From an uncultured Lachnospiraceae bacterium (GTDB taxonomy: Bacteria > Bacillota > Clostridia > Lachnospirales > Lachnospiraceae), in assembly GCA_902775555.1 (NCBI GenBank), contig CACYMQ010000010.1:1-50146 (forward strand): a stretch of DNA of 50,146 nucleotides, written 5' to 3'. Within the stretch, counting starts at the first letter, position 1; every line of letters begins with the position of its first letter. The position numbers and the translations under genes are program-made. The notes beneath the pieces are model-generated. The model did not search any database. It was not told the DNA's origin and worked only from the letters and a program-made list of their open reading frames with translations. Of the stretch, positions 23,040-31,720 are shown piece by piece.

Positions 23040-25727
23040 TCATCCCTTCGTCAGTCCTATCTTTCTCGCAAGCTCCCGGACCTCCGCAACGAAGTCCCGG
23101 TGATGTACATTCAGATATTCCACATTTCCTTTCTCGGCCGATTCCTCAAGGATCCGGGCCCTGTCGGACAGCTCTCCGGCTCCGATGGTCCGCAGGTTGC
23201 TCTTCATGGCATGGACCTGGACCTCATACTGGCGGAGGTTATCCACCTCGTAATATCCGTCCAGAAGTCCCGTTCGTTCCGCTGCCGTGGATACGAAATC
23301 ATCCAGGACTTCAAAGTAGAATTCCCTGTTTCCCGCGCAGTAACGGAGTCCCGTTTCGGTCTTCAGCCCCACTTCGTTCAGCTTCTGAAGGTCGTACTGC
23401 TTCTCCTCCGCCTTCTCTTCCGTGCCGGGGACAAATTCCAGGATCTCCGGTTCTTCCTCCGGGAAGAATTCCAGGATCTCCGCCTCATCCGGTCCCCCGC
23501 TCTTCTCCTGAGTACGTTTCATCTCATACGCCTTTGCCGGAAGATACTTCCTCAGCTGCCGGATCAGTTCACCAAGATCGATGGGCTTGGAGATATAATC
23601 CCGAAAACCGGCTTTCAGGTAAGTTTCCCTGGAGCCGACCACTGCATTTGCGGTAAGCGCGATCACTGCGGTGCCTTCCGGGATCAGATCCTCTTCCTGC
23701 AGCCGTTTCAGCGTCTCGATCCCGTCCAGTCCCGGCATCATATGGTCCAGAAGAACCACATCATAGGTATTCTTTCGCATCTTCTCAATGGCCGTCTCTC
23801 CGGAGGTTACCAGTTCCGGTTCGATCTTGCAGAGTCTCAGGAGATTCCGCGCCACCTTCAGGTTCATATGATTGTCATCCACCACCAGGATCCGGGCGCC
23901 GGGTGCCGAGATCAGTTCCTCCTCATCTCTGCCCCGACGGCTGTTCCGTACCCGCTCCTCATAATTGCCTATGGGCGTCGCATCCGCGATGGTCTGTTCC
24001 ACTACAAAGGAGAATGTGGAGCCCTCTCCGTAGGTACTTTCCACCTGCAGGGAGCTTCCCATCATGCCAAGCAGACTCTTCACGATACTGATCCCGAGTC
24101 CGGTTCCTTCAATATTGTGATTCCTTATCTCATCCAGACGTTCGAAGGACAGGAACAGTTTCCCGACATCCTCCTCCCGTATACCGATCCCCGTATCCTT
24201 TACAGCGATATAGAGCAGGATCCGGTCTTTCCTGCATTCTTCCGTCCGGATCGTCAGGGTGATGCTTCCCTTTTCCGTATACTTTACCGCATTGGTCAGC
24301 AGATTCATGACCACCTGCGAAAGCCGGACATCGTCTCCCACCATAGCCGCAGGAAGACTGTCATCCACCTCTGCCCGGAACGCGAGTTCCTTTGCTTCCG
24401 CCCGCTGCAGAACGGAATTGACCAGATCATTGATAAAGGACGCCGTATCATACTGCACCGGGATGATATCCATCTTTCCGTCCTCGATCTTGGAGAAGTC
24501 CAGGATACTGTTGATCAGCGTCAGCAGTGTATTGCCCGCGGAATCGATATTCTCCGCATATTCCAGGATCTCCTTCTCCTTGGTCTCCCGAAGGATCATT
24601 TCATTCATGCCGAGGACCGCATTGATGGGAGTACGGATCTCATGGGACATCTGTGCCAGGAATCGGGTCTTCGCCTGGCTGGCGATCTCCAGACGGTTTG
24701 CCGTAGCCATCTCTTCGGTCACATCTACAAAGACGCACATATAACAGAAGGGGTCTCCGTAGTCATCCTCCACCGCCTTTACACGGACGGAAAAGATGCC
24801 GGCTCCCTTCTTATCCCAGAACCGGCCGGCATAGATCCCGTCATGTGCTTCCGCATAGATCTTCTCCTCCTCATCCGGTTCCAGCTTAAAGAAGTCGGAA
24901 AGCGTAATATCTCCGGTCTCCTTCTGCTCCTCATACTGCATCGCATAACGGTTTACAAGAGAGAGCTTCCGGTCCATATCCATTACGATGATGCCCGCTT
25001 CCATGAAATCAAAGATCTTATCCTTGATACGTCCCATACGGATATCGAAGGAAGTAAGCTGTGTTGCTCCGTACCACATGACGATGGCACACAGAGCCCC
25101 TCCGATCCCGGAGGTAGAGACCGCACGAAGCCCGAAAATGGGAAATACGAAATCAGGTAGTGTAAAGAACAGCATGCCGCAATTGGACACCAGTGCCATA
25201 AAGAGAAAACGGCGATGGCGTTTCAGCCGGCTGTTCCGGTTCCAGATGATCCACAGGATGAGCAGCACCAGAAAGCCCGTCGTGATAAAACCGGTATGGA
25301 TCCAGCGGTTCAGGGCATACTCCGGATTGGAGTTCCAGGTCGTCCAGTTCTCCTCCCTGATGAAGATATCCACTCCGCTCTTTGCATAAAATGCGCAGTC
25401 GACCACGCAGATCACGATCATACACCACCGGATCAGTGCAGAAGTCTTCCTTTTTATGCCGGACATTTCCGTGGCAAGCAGGACCTCCGTGAAAAAGAAG
25501 CTCACATATCCGAAGACACCGAACTTCCGGATCACCTCACAGACTTGAAAATCATCCGAGATCCCCACCAGTCCGTAACTGATACACCATATGGCGGAAG
25601 TGATGCCGTAACAGAAAATATAGAGCCGGATCTTACCTGCAGCCTCCCGGTTTCTGAGATAGAAACTGATGCCCATCACGGCGGCAACCGTTCCGACCAT
25701 CAACAGAATACAATTCATTATCCACAT
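23040..25727 (-). CDS. hybrid histidine kinase (7TM-PAS-HisKA-HATPase-REC-Hpt)
   Basis: An 895-residue membrane sensor kinase. About seven hydrophobic segments span residues 1-225. A PAS-like domain lies at about 235-340. The phosphoacceptor His362 is in SHEIRTPINAVLG. The ATPase domain has N-box NLLTNAVKY (475-483), DTGIGI (511-516) and EGTGLGISIVK (540-550). A receiver domain carries VVDDNHMN, acceptor Asp661 in LLDHMMPGLDG and Lys714 in YISKPID. A C-terminal Hpt domain has His839 in VHAMKSNLRTIGA. All phosphorelay steps except the final response regulator are therefore in one chain. The output partner is not encoded next to it. It lies just downstream of the LtaS/MdoB-like gene on the same strand. 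Confidence 0.93.
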   Translation of the reverse strand: MWIMNCILLMVGTVAAVMGISFYLRNREAAGKIRLYIFCYGITSAIWCISYGLVGISDDFQVCEVIRKFGVFGYVSFFFTEVLLATEMSGIKRKTSALIRWCMIVICVVDCAFYAKSGVDIFIREENWTTWNSNPEYALNRWIHTGFITTGFLVLLILWIIWNRNSRLKRHRRFLFMALVSNCGMLFFTLPDFVFPIFGLRAVSTSGIGGALCAIVMWYGATQLTSFDIRMGRIKDKIFDFMEAGIIVMDMDRKLSLVNRYAMQYEEQKETGDITLSDFFKLEPDEEEKIYAEAHDGIYAGRFWDKKGAGIFSVRVKAVEDDYGDPFCYMCVFVDVTEEMATANRLEIASQAKTRFLAQMSHEIRTPINAVLGMNEMILRETKEKEILEYAENIDSAGNTLLTLINSILDFSKIEDGKMDIIPVQYDTASFINDLVNSVLQRAEAKELAFRAEVDDSLPAAMVGDDVRLSQVVMNLLTNAVKYTEKGSITLTIRTEECRKDRILLYIAVKDTGIGIREEDVGKLFLSFERLDEIRNHNIEGTGLGISIVKSLLGMMGSSLQVESTYGEGSTFSFVVEQTIADATPIGNYEERVRNSRRGRDEEELISAPGARILVVDDNHMNLKVARNLLRLCKIEPELVTSGETAIEKMRKNTYDVVLLDHMMPGLDGIETLKRLQEEDLIPEGTAVIALTANAVVGSRETYLKAGFRDYISKPIDLGELIRQLRKYLPAKAYEMKRTQEKSGGPDEAEILEFFPEEEPEILEFVPGTEEKAEEKQYDLQKLNEVGLKTETGLRYCAGNREFYFEVLDDFVSTAAERTGLLDGYYEVDNLRQYEVQVHAMKSNLRTIGAGELSDRARILEESAEKGNVEYLNVHHRDFVAEVRELARKIGLTKG

Positions 25728-25784
25728 AACATTTCCCCATCGTTTTCCATTCCATACAATCGGGTAACCATGTTCTACAGCACA

Positions 25785-27938
25785 TCAGTCCGGGCATAAT
25801 ATCCTGTCATAGTAATCGCTTTCCTTTTCCAACTGCTGCTTATATTCCTCCTCACCGAGTTCCTCACTCAGCGTTTTCGTATCCGAGAAAAGATCGGTCC
25901 CGAGTCCCAGCCTGTCTCCCTTTATCTCTACACCGATGGCAGAAAGCGTTGTAGGAAACATATCCAGGGAAGAGAAGCTGCGGTCTTTGGTACGGACCGG
26001 AGTCTTCGCCGGGTTGATAAAGCAGTTGTAGGTCGTACGAACATAACCCTCGTCGATATCGACCAAGGATGTCTTCTGGTTTCCGAGGTGATCCCCCACA
26101 AGGATCACGGTCGTATTCTCATAGAACGGCTGCTGCTTTACCCAGTCTACGAATTCCGCCGTCTGTCTCGAAGTACAGTTCACTGCCGCAAGATAATCGC
26201 TGCCTATCGTTTCGTCACAGAGTTTGCAGCGATGGCCGCACTCAAAGGAGTGGGTATCCATGGTGTACATGGTAACGAAAAACGGCTTATCCTCCTTCGA
26301 TGCCTCCGTGATCAGTTCCTTTGTCACATCAAAAAGCTTTCGGTCCTCGATGCCCCATTTCCAGATATAATCCTCCTCTTCGGAAGCATATCCCTGATCC
26401 ACCAGTGCTTTTCTGTCATAGAGCTTACTGTCATCATATCTTGCCACATACCGGTTGTACATGGAGAATTCGCCTTTTGATCCTTCGATGTACAGCTGAT
26501 TGTATCCATTGTCATGCAGGATATCCTCCAGACGGATCATGGTGGGATATTTCACCTCCCCGTTCTGGGGAAAGATCAGTGTATTCAGCGAGATCCCGGA
26601 GGTCTGGGCTACGGTGGAGCCCTGGGTATATGTAATGGAAGGCACAAAAACGGAGGCTCCTCCGAGCTTATCCGTATTTGAAAAATGTACGCTGTCCTTC
26701 TCACCGGCCAGAGCCGTCAGCTCCGGCAGATAATCCTGATCCTGGGATCCGCCCTTTTCCCTGGATGTATACGTGGTCTCGTAGGATTCCAGATAGATGA
26801 AGATCAGATTCCTCTTCTTCTCAGGAAATGTAAGGACGCTCGCATCCGGCTTTACATAGTGATCCTCGTAAATGGTCGACTTATCACTCTTCATGCTCAT
26901 ATAATGCAGGAAATTCGTCTGCAGGGCAAAGAATGTGAAGCAGGCAACCATCAGAACCGCGGACAGAACGATATGGATCGCTCTTTTTTTGCCGGTCATC
27001 ACAAGGGTATACTCACCGTTCCTGTCGGAATCCGCCACCACATAGGAATCGTTGCGGAAGCATTTGATAAGATTATAACTGATAAATCCTGCGATCACCA
27101 CGAAAAGCAGCGTATATTCCGTACCGGCGATGATATCCTCTGCCGCCAGTCCTCCTTCCGCAAAACGGATCGTAAAGAGGATCGCCTCGAACTCCATATT
27201 GGAGTATACATTAAAAAGGAACAGAGCGACAACGAAGATGAAGACTCCGAGAGCGACCATAAGGATGCACAGGCCTGCTGCGACCCATTTGCCCTTCCCT
27301 TCTCTCTTCTTGGCCCGGAGCTTCTTCTGCGGCGTATACATGACCGCAAGATCGTACAGCTGCCGGACAGACAGCGTATCCCTGCCTGCACATCTCTTCC
27401 CAATATACTCAAACAGCCGGAGAAGCGCATATACCACGAGCATTCCCAGCACCCAGACCGATACCCACCTCAGCAGGAAGCTGCCGAAGAAATCCTTCGT
27501 ATAGTCCGCCGTCTGATTGAAGTCGTAGAGGGCGAAAAGCAGAAATGCCGGGATCGTCGGCGCCACGATACAGTAGAAGCACTTGCTGAAACGGAACACG
27601 GAACGTTCCGGGATCCTGACCAGCAGGAAGAACGGGAACAGGACCGCCAGCGGAACAAGGAGAAGCACTGCCCATGCCGCCGGAGAGAGCTCCGAAAGAT
27701 GCAGGGGCGCTCTGACCACGCCAAGCCCCGTGATCAGAAGGGATCCCAACAGTGACAGGCAGACCCGCTTTCCGGTGAGTCTCCTGCCTGTTTTTCCTTC
27801 GTCCTTCATCCCATCATTCGTATCTTGTGTTGTCTCATTTATATCTTTCATTGCAGATATTGCCTTTTCTATCAGTCTCTGCCCGCTTTCTTTCACGGGA
27901 ACACGACATATGGTATCATATTTCTCATGATTTGGCAC
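25785..27938 (-). CDS. LtaS/MdoB-like phosphoglycerol transferase (sulfatase fold)
   Basis: A 717-residue membrane enzyme. The N-terminal half has about five to six transmembrane segments. The extracytoplasmic C-terminal half is an alkaline phosphatase/sulfatase-type domain: NLIFIYLESYETTY supplies the metal-binding Glu, TYTQGSTVAQTSGISL supplies the nucleophilic Thr in the MdoB-like arrangement, and MDTHSFECGH and VILVGDHLGNQ supply further metal ligands. It would transfer glycerol-phosphate from phosphatidylglycerol to a lipid or glycan outside the membrane. The only start giving the full frame is GTG 27938, with a weak ribosome site; ATG 27851 is a plausible shorter start. It is divergent from the acyltransferase/glycosyltransferase operon that could make its glycolipid acceptor. 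Confidence 0.85.
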   Translation of the reverse strand: MPNHEKYDTICRVPVKESGQRLIEKAISAMKDINETTQDTNDGMKDEGKTGRRLTGKRVCLSLLGSLLITGLGVVRAPLHLSELSPAAWAVLLLVPLAVLFPFFLLVRIPERSVFRFSKCFYCIVAPTIPAFLLFALYDFNQTADYTKDFFGSFLLRWVSVWVLGMLVVYALLRLFEYIGKRCAGRDTLSVRQLYDLAVMYTPQKKLRAKKREGKGKWVAAGLCILMVALGVFIFVVALFLFNVYSNMEFEAILFTIRFAEGGLAAEDIIAGTEYTLLFVVIAGFISYNLIKCFRNDSYVVADSDRNGEYTLVMTGKKRAIHIVLSAVLMVACFTFFALQTNFLHYMSMKSDKSTIYEDHYVKPDASVLTFPEKKRNLIFIYLESYETTYTSREKGGSQDQDYLPELTALAGEKDSVHFSNTDKLGGASVFVPSITYTQGSTVAQTSGISLNTLIFPQNGEVKYPTMIRLEDILHDNGYNQLYIEGSKGEFSMYNRYVARYDDSKLYDRKALVDQGYASEEEDYIWKWGIEDRKLFDVTKELITEASKEDKPFFVTMYTMDTHSFECGHRCKLCDETIGSDYLAAVNCTSRQTAEFVDWVKQQPFYENTTVILVGDHLGNQKTSLVDIDEGYVRTTYNCFINPAKTPVRTKDRSFSSLDMFPTTLSAIGVEIKGDRLGLGTDLFSDTKTLSEELGEEEYKQQLEKESDYYDRILCPD

Positions 27939-27987
27939 GATTTTTCTTGATTTTGCATCATATTCTTAAAGATATTTCTCAAAAAGT

Positions 27988-28072
27988 GTGATATAATGGC
28001 GAAGGGTTTGTGCGTTTCGTGAACACGGCCGTCTCCCGGACCCACCTTTTATGAAGGGGCAAATGCATTAAA
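27988..28072 (+). promoter_or_regulatory. extended -10 promoter and leader of the PlsC-GT8 operon
   Basis: TGATATAAT (TATAAT at 27992-27997) is an extended -10 with a poor -35. A leader of about 70 bases ends in GAAGGGG upstream of ATG 28073. It lies in the divergent gap shared with the LtaS/MdoB-like gene. Confidence 0.55.
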
Positions 28073-28855
28073 ATGGACAAACGGAAGGTTATATATTATA
28101 CTGACGAAAGTACGGATGAGTTCTCCGTAGCAGAGATCGAACCGCGCGTAATAGATGAGAACTATGTATATATCCATACCTCCCGTTTCAAGAAGTTCAC
28201 GCATTTTTTCTGGTACCGGGTGGTTGCCACTCCCATCGCCTTTCTGTACGACAAGCTCGTATTCGGACATAAGGCAAAGGGAACACACAAGCTGAAAAAG
28301 CATCGGAAGGACGGGTACTTTCTATACGGAAATCATACCCAGGACATCGCAGATCCTTTCATCCCGAATATGATCTGCTTTCCGAAAACCACATATATGA
28401 TCGTGCATCCCAACAATGTCTCCATGCCGGTCCTCGGAAAGATCACACCTTCACTGGGTGCTCTCCCGGTCCCGGAGGGCATGAAGGCCTATAAGAATTT
28501 CCTGGAGGCCGTAGAGACGCGGATCTCACAGGGGCACGTGGTGGTCATATATCCGGAAGCACATATATGGCCTTATTATACAAAGATCCGGAACTTCCCG
28601 GACACCTCATTTACCTATCCGGCGAAGCAGGGTGTCCCGGTTTACTGCTTTACGAATACCTACCATAAACGGCGCTTCTTCCGGCATCCGAGGATCATAA
28701 CCTATATCGACGGTCCTTTCTACCCCGATATGGAGAAGCCTCTGAAAGCCCGCAGACAGGAGCTGCGCGATACGGTGTACCGATTTATGTGCAAACGCGC
28801 GGAGAAATCCACGCATGTACAAATACAATATATCAAACGGGAGAATACGCAATGA
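28073..28855 (+). CDS. PlsC-like acyltransferase
   Basis: A 260-residue glycerolipid acyltransferase-like protein. The first block reads YGNHTQDIADPF, holding the catalytic His and nearby Asp residues in a slightly shifted version of the HX4D motif. GALPVPEGMKAY resembles the glycerophosphate-binding block, and VIYPEAHIWPYY replaces the usual FPEG motif. It probably acylates a glycerol-phosphate or glycolipid at the membrane face; the spacing change makes the exact substrate uncertain. Its stop overlaps the start of the GT8 gene by four bases (ATGA). A related acyltransferase domain is fused to a GT8 domain in the third gene of the operon. Confidence 0.82.
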   Translation: MDKRKVIYYTDESTDEFSVAEIEPRVIDENYVYIHTSRFKKFTHFFWYRVVATPIAFLYDKLVFGHKAKGTHKLKKHRKDGYFLYGNHTQDIADPFIPNMICFPKTTYMIVHPNNVSMPVLGKITPSLGALPVPEGMKAYKNFLEAVETRISQGHVVVIYPEAHIWPYYTKIRNFPDTSFTYPAKQGVPVYCFTNTYHKRRFFRHPRIITYIDGPFYPDMEKPLKARRQELRDTVYRFMCKRAEKSTHVQIQYIKRENTQ

Positions 28856-29685
28856 TAGATATTCTGTTCTGCGGAAATGATGGTGTATTCGACGGTGTTC
28901 TGACTTCCGCGCTGTCGATCCTTATGCGCACCACGACCAAAGAACCTTTCTGCTTTCATATATTTACCATGGATGTGTCTCATCTGGATGAGAAATACGT
29001 CTGTATATCGGAAGACCACGTCCGGACCCTGGAGGAAACCGTAAGATCCTTCCATCCCGAAAACAGCGTAAAGCTGTATGACGTGACCCGCTACTACATG
29101 AAAGCCTTTTCCGGCTGTCCGAATGAAGGCGCCTACTGCTCCCCCTATACGCTGATCCGTCTGTTCGCGGATGTGGTGAAGGGGATCCCGGATAAGCTTC
29201 TGTATCTGGATGCGGACATCATGTTCAACCGTGATATCCGTCTGCTCTGGGATACCGACCTTACGGGATACGAATATGCTGCAGCACGCGATCATTACGG
29301 GAAATACCTGCTGAATCCGAATTACATCAACGCAGGTGTCCTGCTCTTCAATATGAAGCTGTCACGTGAGACAGGGCTGTTCCGTAAAGCCCGGAAATGG
29401 ATCAAACGAAAGAAGCTGACCTTTGCAGACCAGAGTGCACTGATCCGCTCCACAACCAGGAAGAAGGTCCTTCCACAGCGTTTTAACGACCAGAAATTCC
29501 TGCACCGCCATACAGTCATCCGGCATTTTTCAAAACGCCTGTTTTGGCTGCCTTATCCTCATACGGACAATATCAAGCAGTGGCATATCGATAAGGTTCA
29601 TTCCATTTTTAAATACAATCAGTTCGACGATATTTATGATGAGTATCTGAAAATAACCAGTACACCAAAAAAGGAACAATCATGA
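28852..29685 (+). CDS. GT8-family glycosyltransferase
   Basis: A 277-residue glycosyltransferase of the GT8 (LgtC/glycogenin-like) type. It starts IDILFCGNDGVFDGVLTSAL. The metal-binding DxD is in LLYLDADIMFNRD, and NYINAGVLLFNMKL is the second conserved block. ATG 28852 is chosen because it overlaps the preceding stop by four bases; the longer in-frame start lies inside the acyltransferase gene. Its end overlaps the GT8-PlsC fusion gene by four bases. The sugar donor is probably UDP-glucose or UDP-galactose by family habit. With the flanking acyltransferases it should glycosylate a lipid. Confidence 0.88.
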   Translation: MIDILFCGNDGVFDGVLTSALSILMRTTTKEPFCFHIFTMDVSHLDEKYVCISEDHVRTLEETVRSFHPENSVKLYDVTRYYMKAFSGCPNEGAYCSPYTLIRLFADVVKGIPDKLLYLDADIMFNRDIRLLWDTDLTGYEYAAARDHYGKYLLNPNYINAGVLLFNMKLSRETGLFRKARKWIKRKKLTFADQSALIRSTTRKKVLPQRFNDQKFLHRHTVIRHFSKRLFWLPYPHTDNIKQWHIDKVHSIFKYNQFDDIYDEYLKITSTPKKEQS

Positions 29686-31505
29686 AAGAACAGATCATTC
29701 CAATCTTTTACGCCTGTGACGATGCATTTGTAAAGTTTACCATTGTCTCCATGCATTCACTGATCAGAAATGCGTCAAAAGAATATCAATATGTCATACA
29801 TATCCTTCACACGGAGATCTCCGAACAGATGAAGGACACGGTACTCCGGCTTGCCTGCGAGAATGTCGAGATCCGGTTCATAGATGTGACCGAGTATCTT
29901 CAGTCCATTTCCGACAAGCTTCCGCTCCGGGACTATTATTCCAAGACGACCTACTATCGTCTCTTTATCGCGGAAATGTTCCCGCAGTACTCCAAAGCCC
30001 TGTACCTGGACAGCGATACGGTCATCCGCGGAGACGTCAGCAAGCTGTATCTCACGGAGATCGGTGACGCTTACCTCGGTGCCTGCCATGAGCAGGTCAT
30101 GGTGCAGAGCCGCGAGTTCGGTAATTACGTTGAAAAGGTGGTGGGCGTATCCCGCTACAATTTCTTTAACGCAGGTCTGATGCTGATCAACTGCGAACAG
30201 TTCCGGCTTCATTTCGTTCTGGATAAATTCATCGACTATCTGCATTACTACAATTTCGTGGTCACACAGGATGAGGACTATCTGAACCTGATCTGCAAGG
30301 ATCATGTATACTGGCTGGATCAGCGTTGGAACACGGAGACCTTCGGTGTGATCCCGCATCCGCCGGAACAGGCGGAAATGATCCACTACATCATGACGAA
30401 TAAGCCCTGGCATTACGAGGGCTGTATCCTCGGTGACATTTTCTGGGAATATGCCAGAGAGACCGAGGTCTACGAGGAGCTTCTGTCGATCCGCCGGAAC
30501 TACTCCGATGAGGAGAAGGAACGGGATGCCGCATCCTCCGACCGGCTCACCCAGATCGCCATCGACGAGACGAACCGGGAAGACAACTTCCTCAATCGGA
30601 TCAACCGGGACAAGAGAGATAAGGACCGCGTTGAGATCCTGCATAAGATCGACCAGTTCGAACTGGAAGGACGCTTTGACGAGGATGTCGAGAATGATCC
30701 TCCCGGACGGATGCTGATGCCGGATGAGATCGAATATGTAAGAAAAACCAGAGCCGAGAAGCTGAAGACGAAATTCGCCTTCAAGATGGCGCACAAATTC
30801 ATAGACGAACTGGTTGAGGATCGAAAATTCATCATCAAGGAGATCAAGGGTGTTGAGCATTTCAAGAATCTGGAGTGCGGAGCCGTGATCACCTGCAACC
30901 ACTTCAATGCATTTGACAGCTTCGCCATTCAGATGGCCTATGAGGCTGCCGACCAGCCGGACCGTAATTTCTGGCGCGTGATCAGGGAAGGAAATTACAC
31001 CTCCTTCCCCGGATTCTACGGATTTCTGATGCGTCATTGCAACACATTGCCGCTTTCCTCAAATGCGGTCACCATGAAGAAATTCTTCCGTGGTATCTCG
31101 GAGCTGCTTGAAAACGGAGACTATGTACTCTTCTATCCCGAGCAGAGCATGTGGTGGAATTATCGTAAGCCGAAGCCTTTAAAGAGAGGCGCTTATCAGT
31201 GTGCCGCAAGGAGCGGTGCCCCGATACTTCCCTGTTTTATCACCATGAAGGATTCGGATGTCATGGGAGAAGACGGTTTCTTCGTTCAGGAGTATACCAT
31301 CCATATCTCACCTCCGATCTTCCCTGAGCCGGATCTTCCGGTCCGTAAGCAGGCTGAGCTCATGATGTATAAAAACTACGAAGACTGGAAAGAGATCTAC
31401 GAAACGGAATATCATATCCCGCTTTCCTATACGACACGCGAAGACTGCATGTCCCAGCTGGAAGGCTTCGTGAAGAAGGAGGAACCGTCCGATACTTCCG
31501 AATAA
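29682..31505 (+). CDS. GT8 glycosyltransferase - PlsC acyltransferase fusion
   Basis: A 607-residue two-domain enzyme. Residues 1-270 are a GT8 glycosyltransferase (IPIFYACDDAFVKFTIVSMH, DxD in LYLDSDTVIRGD, FFNAGLMLINCEQF, closing KPWHYEG). A charged linker of about 75 residues follows. Residues about 345-560 are a PlsC-type acyltransferase with a canonical HX4D (CNHFNAFDSF), a block ending MRHCNTLPLSS and LFYPEQSMWW in the FPEG position. The fusion suggests sugar transfer and acylation of the same glycolipid. It overlaps the preceding GT8 gene by four bases and is followed immediately by a perfect terminator. Acyltransferase, glycosyltransferase and fused gene together look like a dedicated glycolipid assembly line. 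Confidence 0.87.
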   Translation: MKEQIIPIFYACDDAFVKFTIVSMHSLIRNASKEYQYVIHILHTEISEQMKDTVLRLACENVEIRFIDVTEYLQSISDKLPLRDYYSKTTYYRLFIAEMFPQYSKALYLDSDTVIRGDVSKLYLTEIGDAYLGACHEQVMVQSREFGNYVEKVVGVSRYNFFNAGLMLINCEQFRLHFVLDKFIDYLHYYNFVVTQDEDYLNLICKDHVYWLDQRWNTETFGVIPHPPEQAEMIHYIMTNKPWHYEGCILGDIFWEYARETEVYEELLSIRRNYSDEEKERDAASSDRLTQIAIDETNREDNFLNRINRDKRDKDRVEILHKIDQFELEGRFDEDVENDPPGRMLMPDEIEYVRKTRAEKLKTKFAFKMAHKFIDELVEDRKFIIKEIKGVEHFKNLECGAVITCNHFNAFDSFAIQMAYEAADQPDRNFWRVIREGNYTSFPGFYGFLMRHCNTLPLSSNAVTMKKFFRGISELLENGDYVLFYPEQSMWWNYRKPKPLKRGAYQCAARSGAPILPCFITMKDSDVMGEDGFFVQEYTIHISPPIFPEPDLPVRKQAELMMYKNYEDWKEIYETEYHIPLSYTTREDCMSQLEGFVKKEEPSDTSE

Positions 31506-31508
31506 CCG

Positions 31509-31537
31509 AAAGAACCCCGCGATCGCGGGGTTCTTTT
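31509..31537 (+). terminator. rho-independent terminator of the PlsC-GT8 operon
   Basis: AAAGAACCCCGCG pairs with CGCGGGGTTCTTT around a minimal AT-containing centre, giving a long GC-rich stem and a TTTT tail. It starts three bases after the stop codon. The first hairpin repeat of cluster R4 begins at its last base. Confidence 0.93.
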
Positions 31538-31720
31538 GTCATTCTGAGGAGTGGAGCCGCCGGTGTCATTCTGAGGAGCGCAGCCACCGGTGTCATTCTG
31601 AGGAGCGCAGCGACGAAGAATCTTTATGTCCGAAAGATCCTTCGCTTCGCTCAGGATGACATGATGGATCCTTCGCTTCGCTCAGGATGACAGGCATGTT
31701 GACGGATCCTTCGCTTCGGG
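31537..31720. repeat. hairpin repeat cluster R4
   Basis: Three type B copies or part copies on the + strand start near 31537, 31564 and 31591. Only the last is complete, and it has the longer inner stem with GGAGC/GCGAC. Two type A copies on the - strand (31633-31662, 31666-31693) and a truncated one (31704-31720) follow. The type A copies run into the 3' end of the MFS gene and supply its stop codon. Confidence 0.9.

Noticed and set aside
22965-25160. 731-residue + strand open frame opposite the histidine kinase
   Set aside because: The opposite strand holds every kinase motif in order; this frame is a shadow caused by codon bias.
31360-31596. 78-residue - strand frame over the GT8-PlsC end and repeats
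   Set aside because: It spans a terminator and repeat copies, is antisense to a conserved domain and has no start signal.
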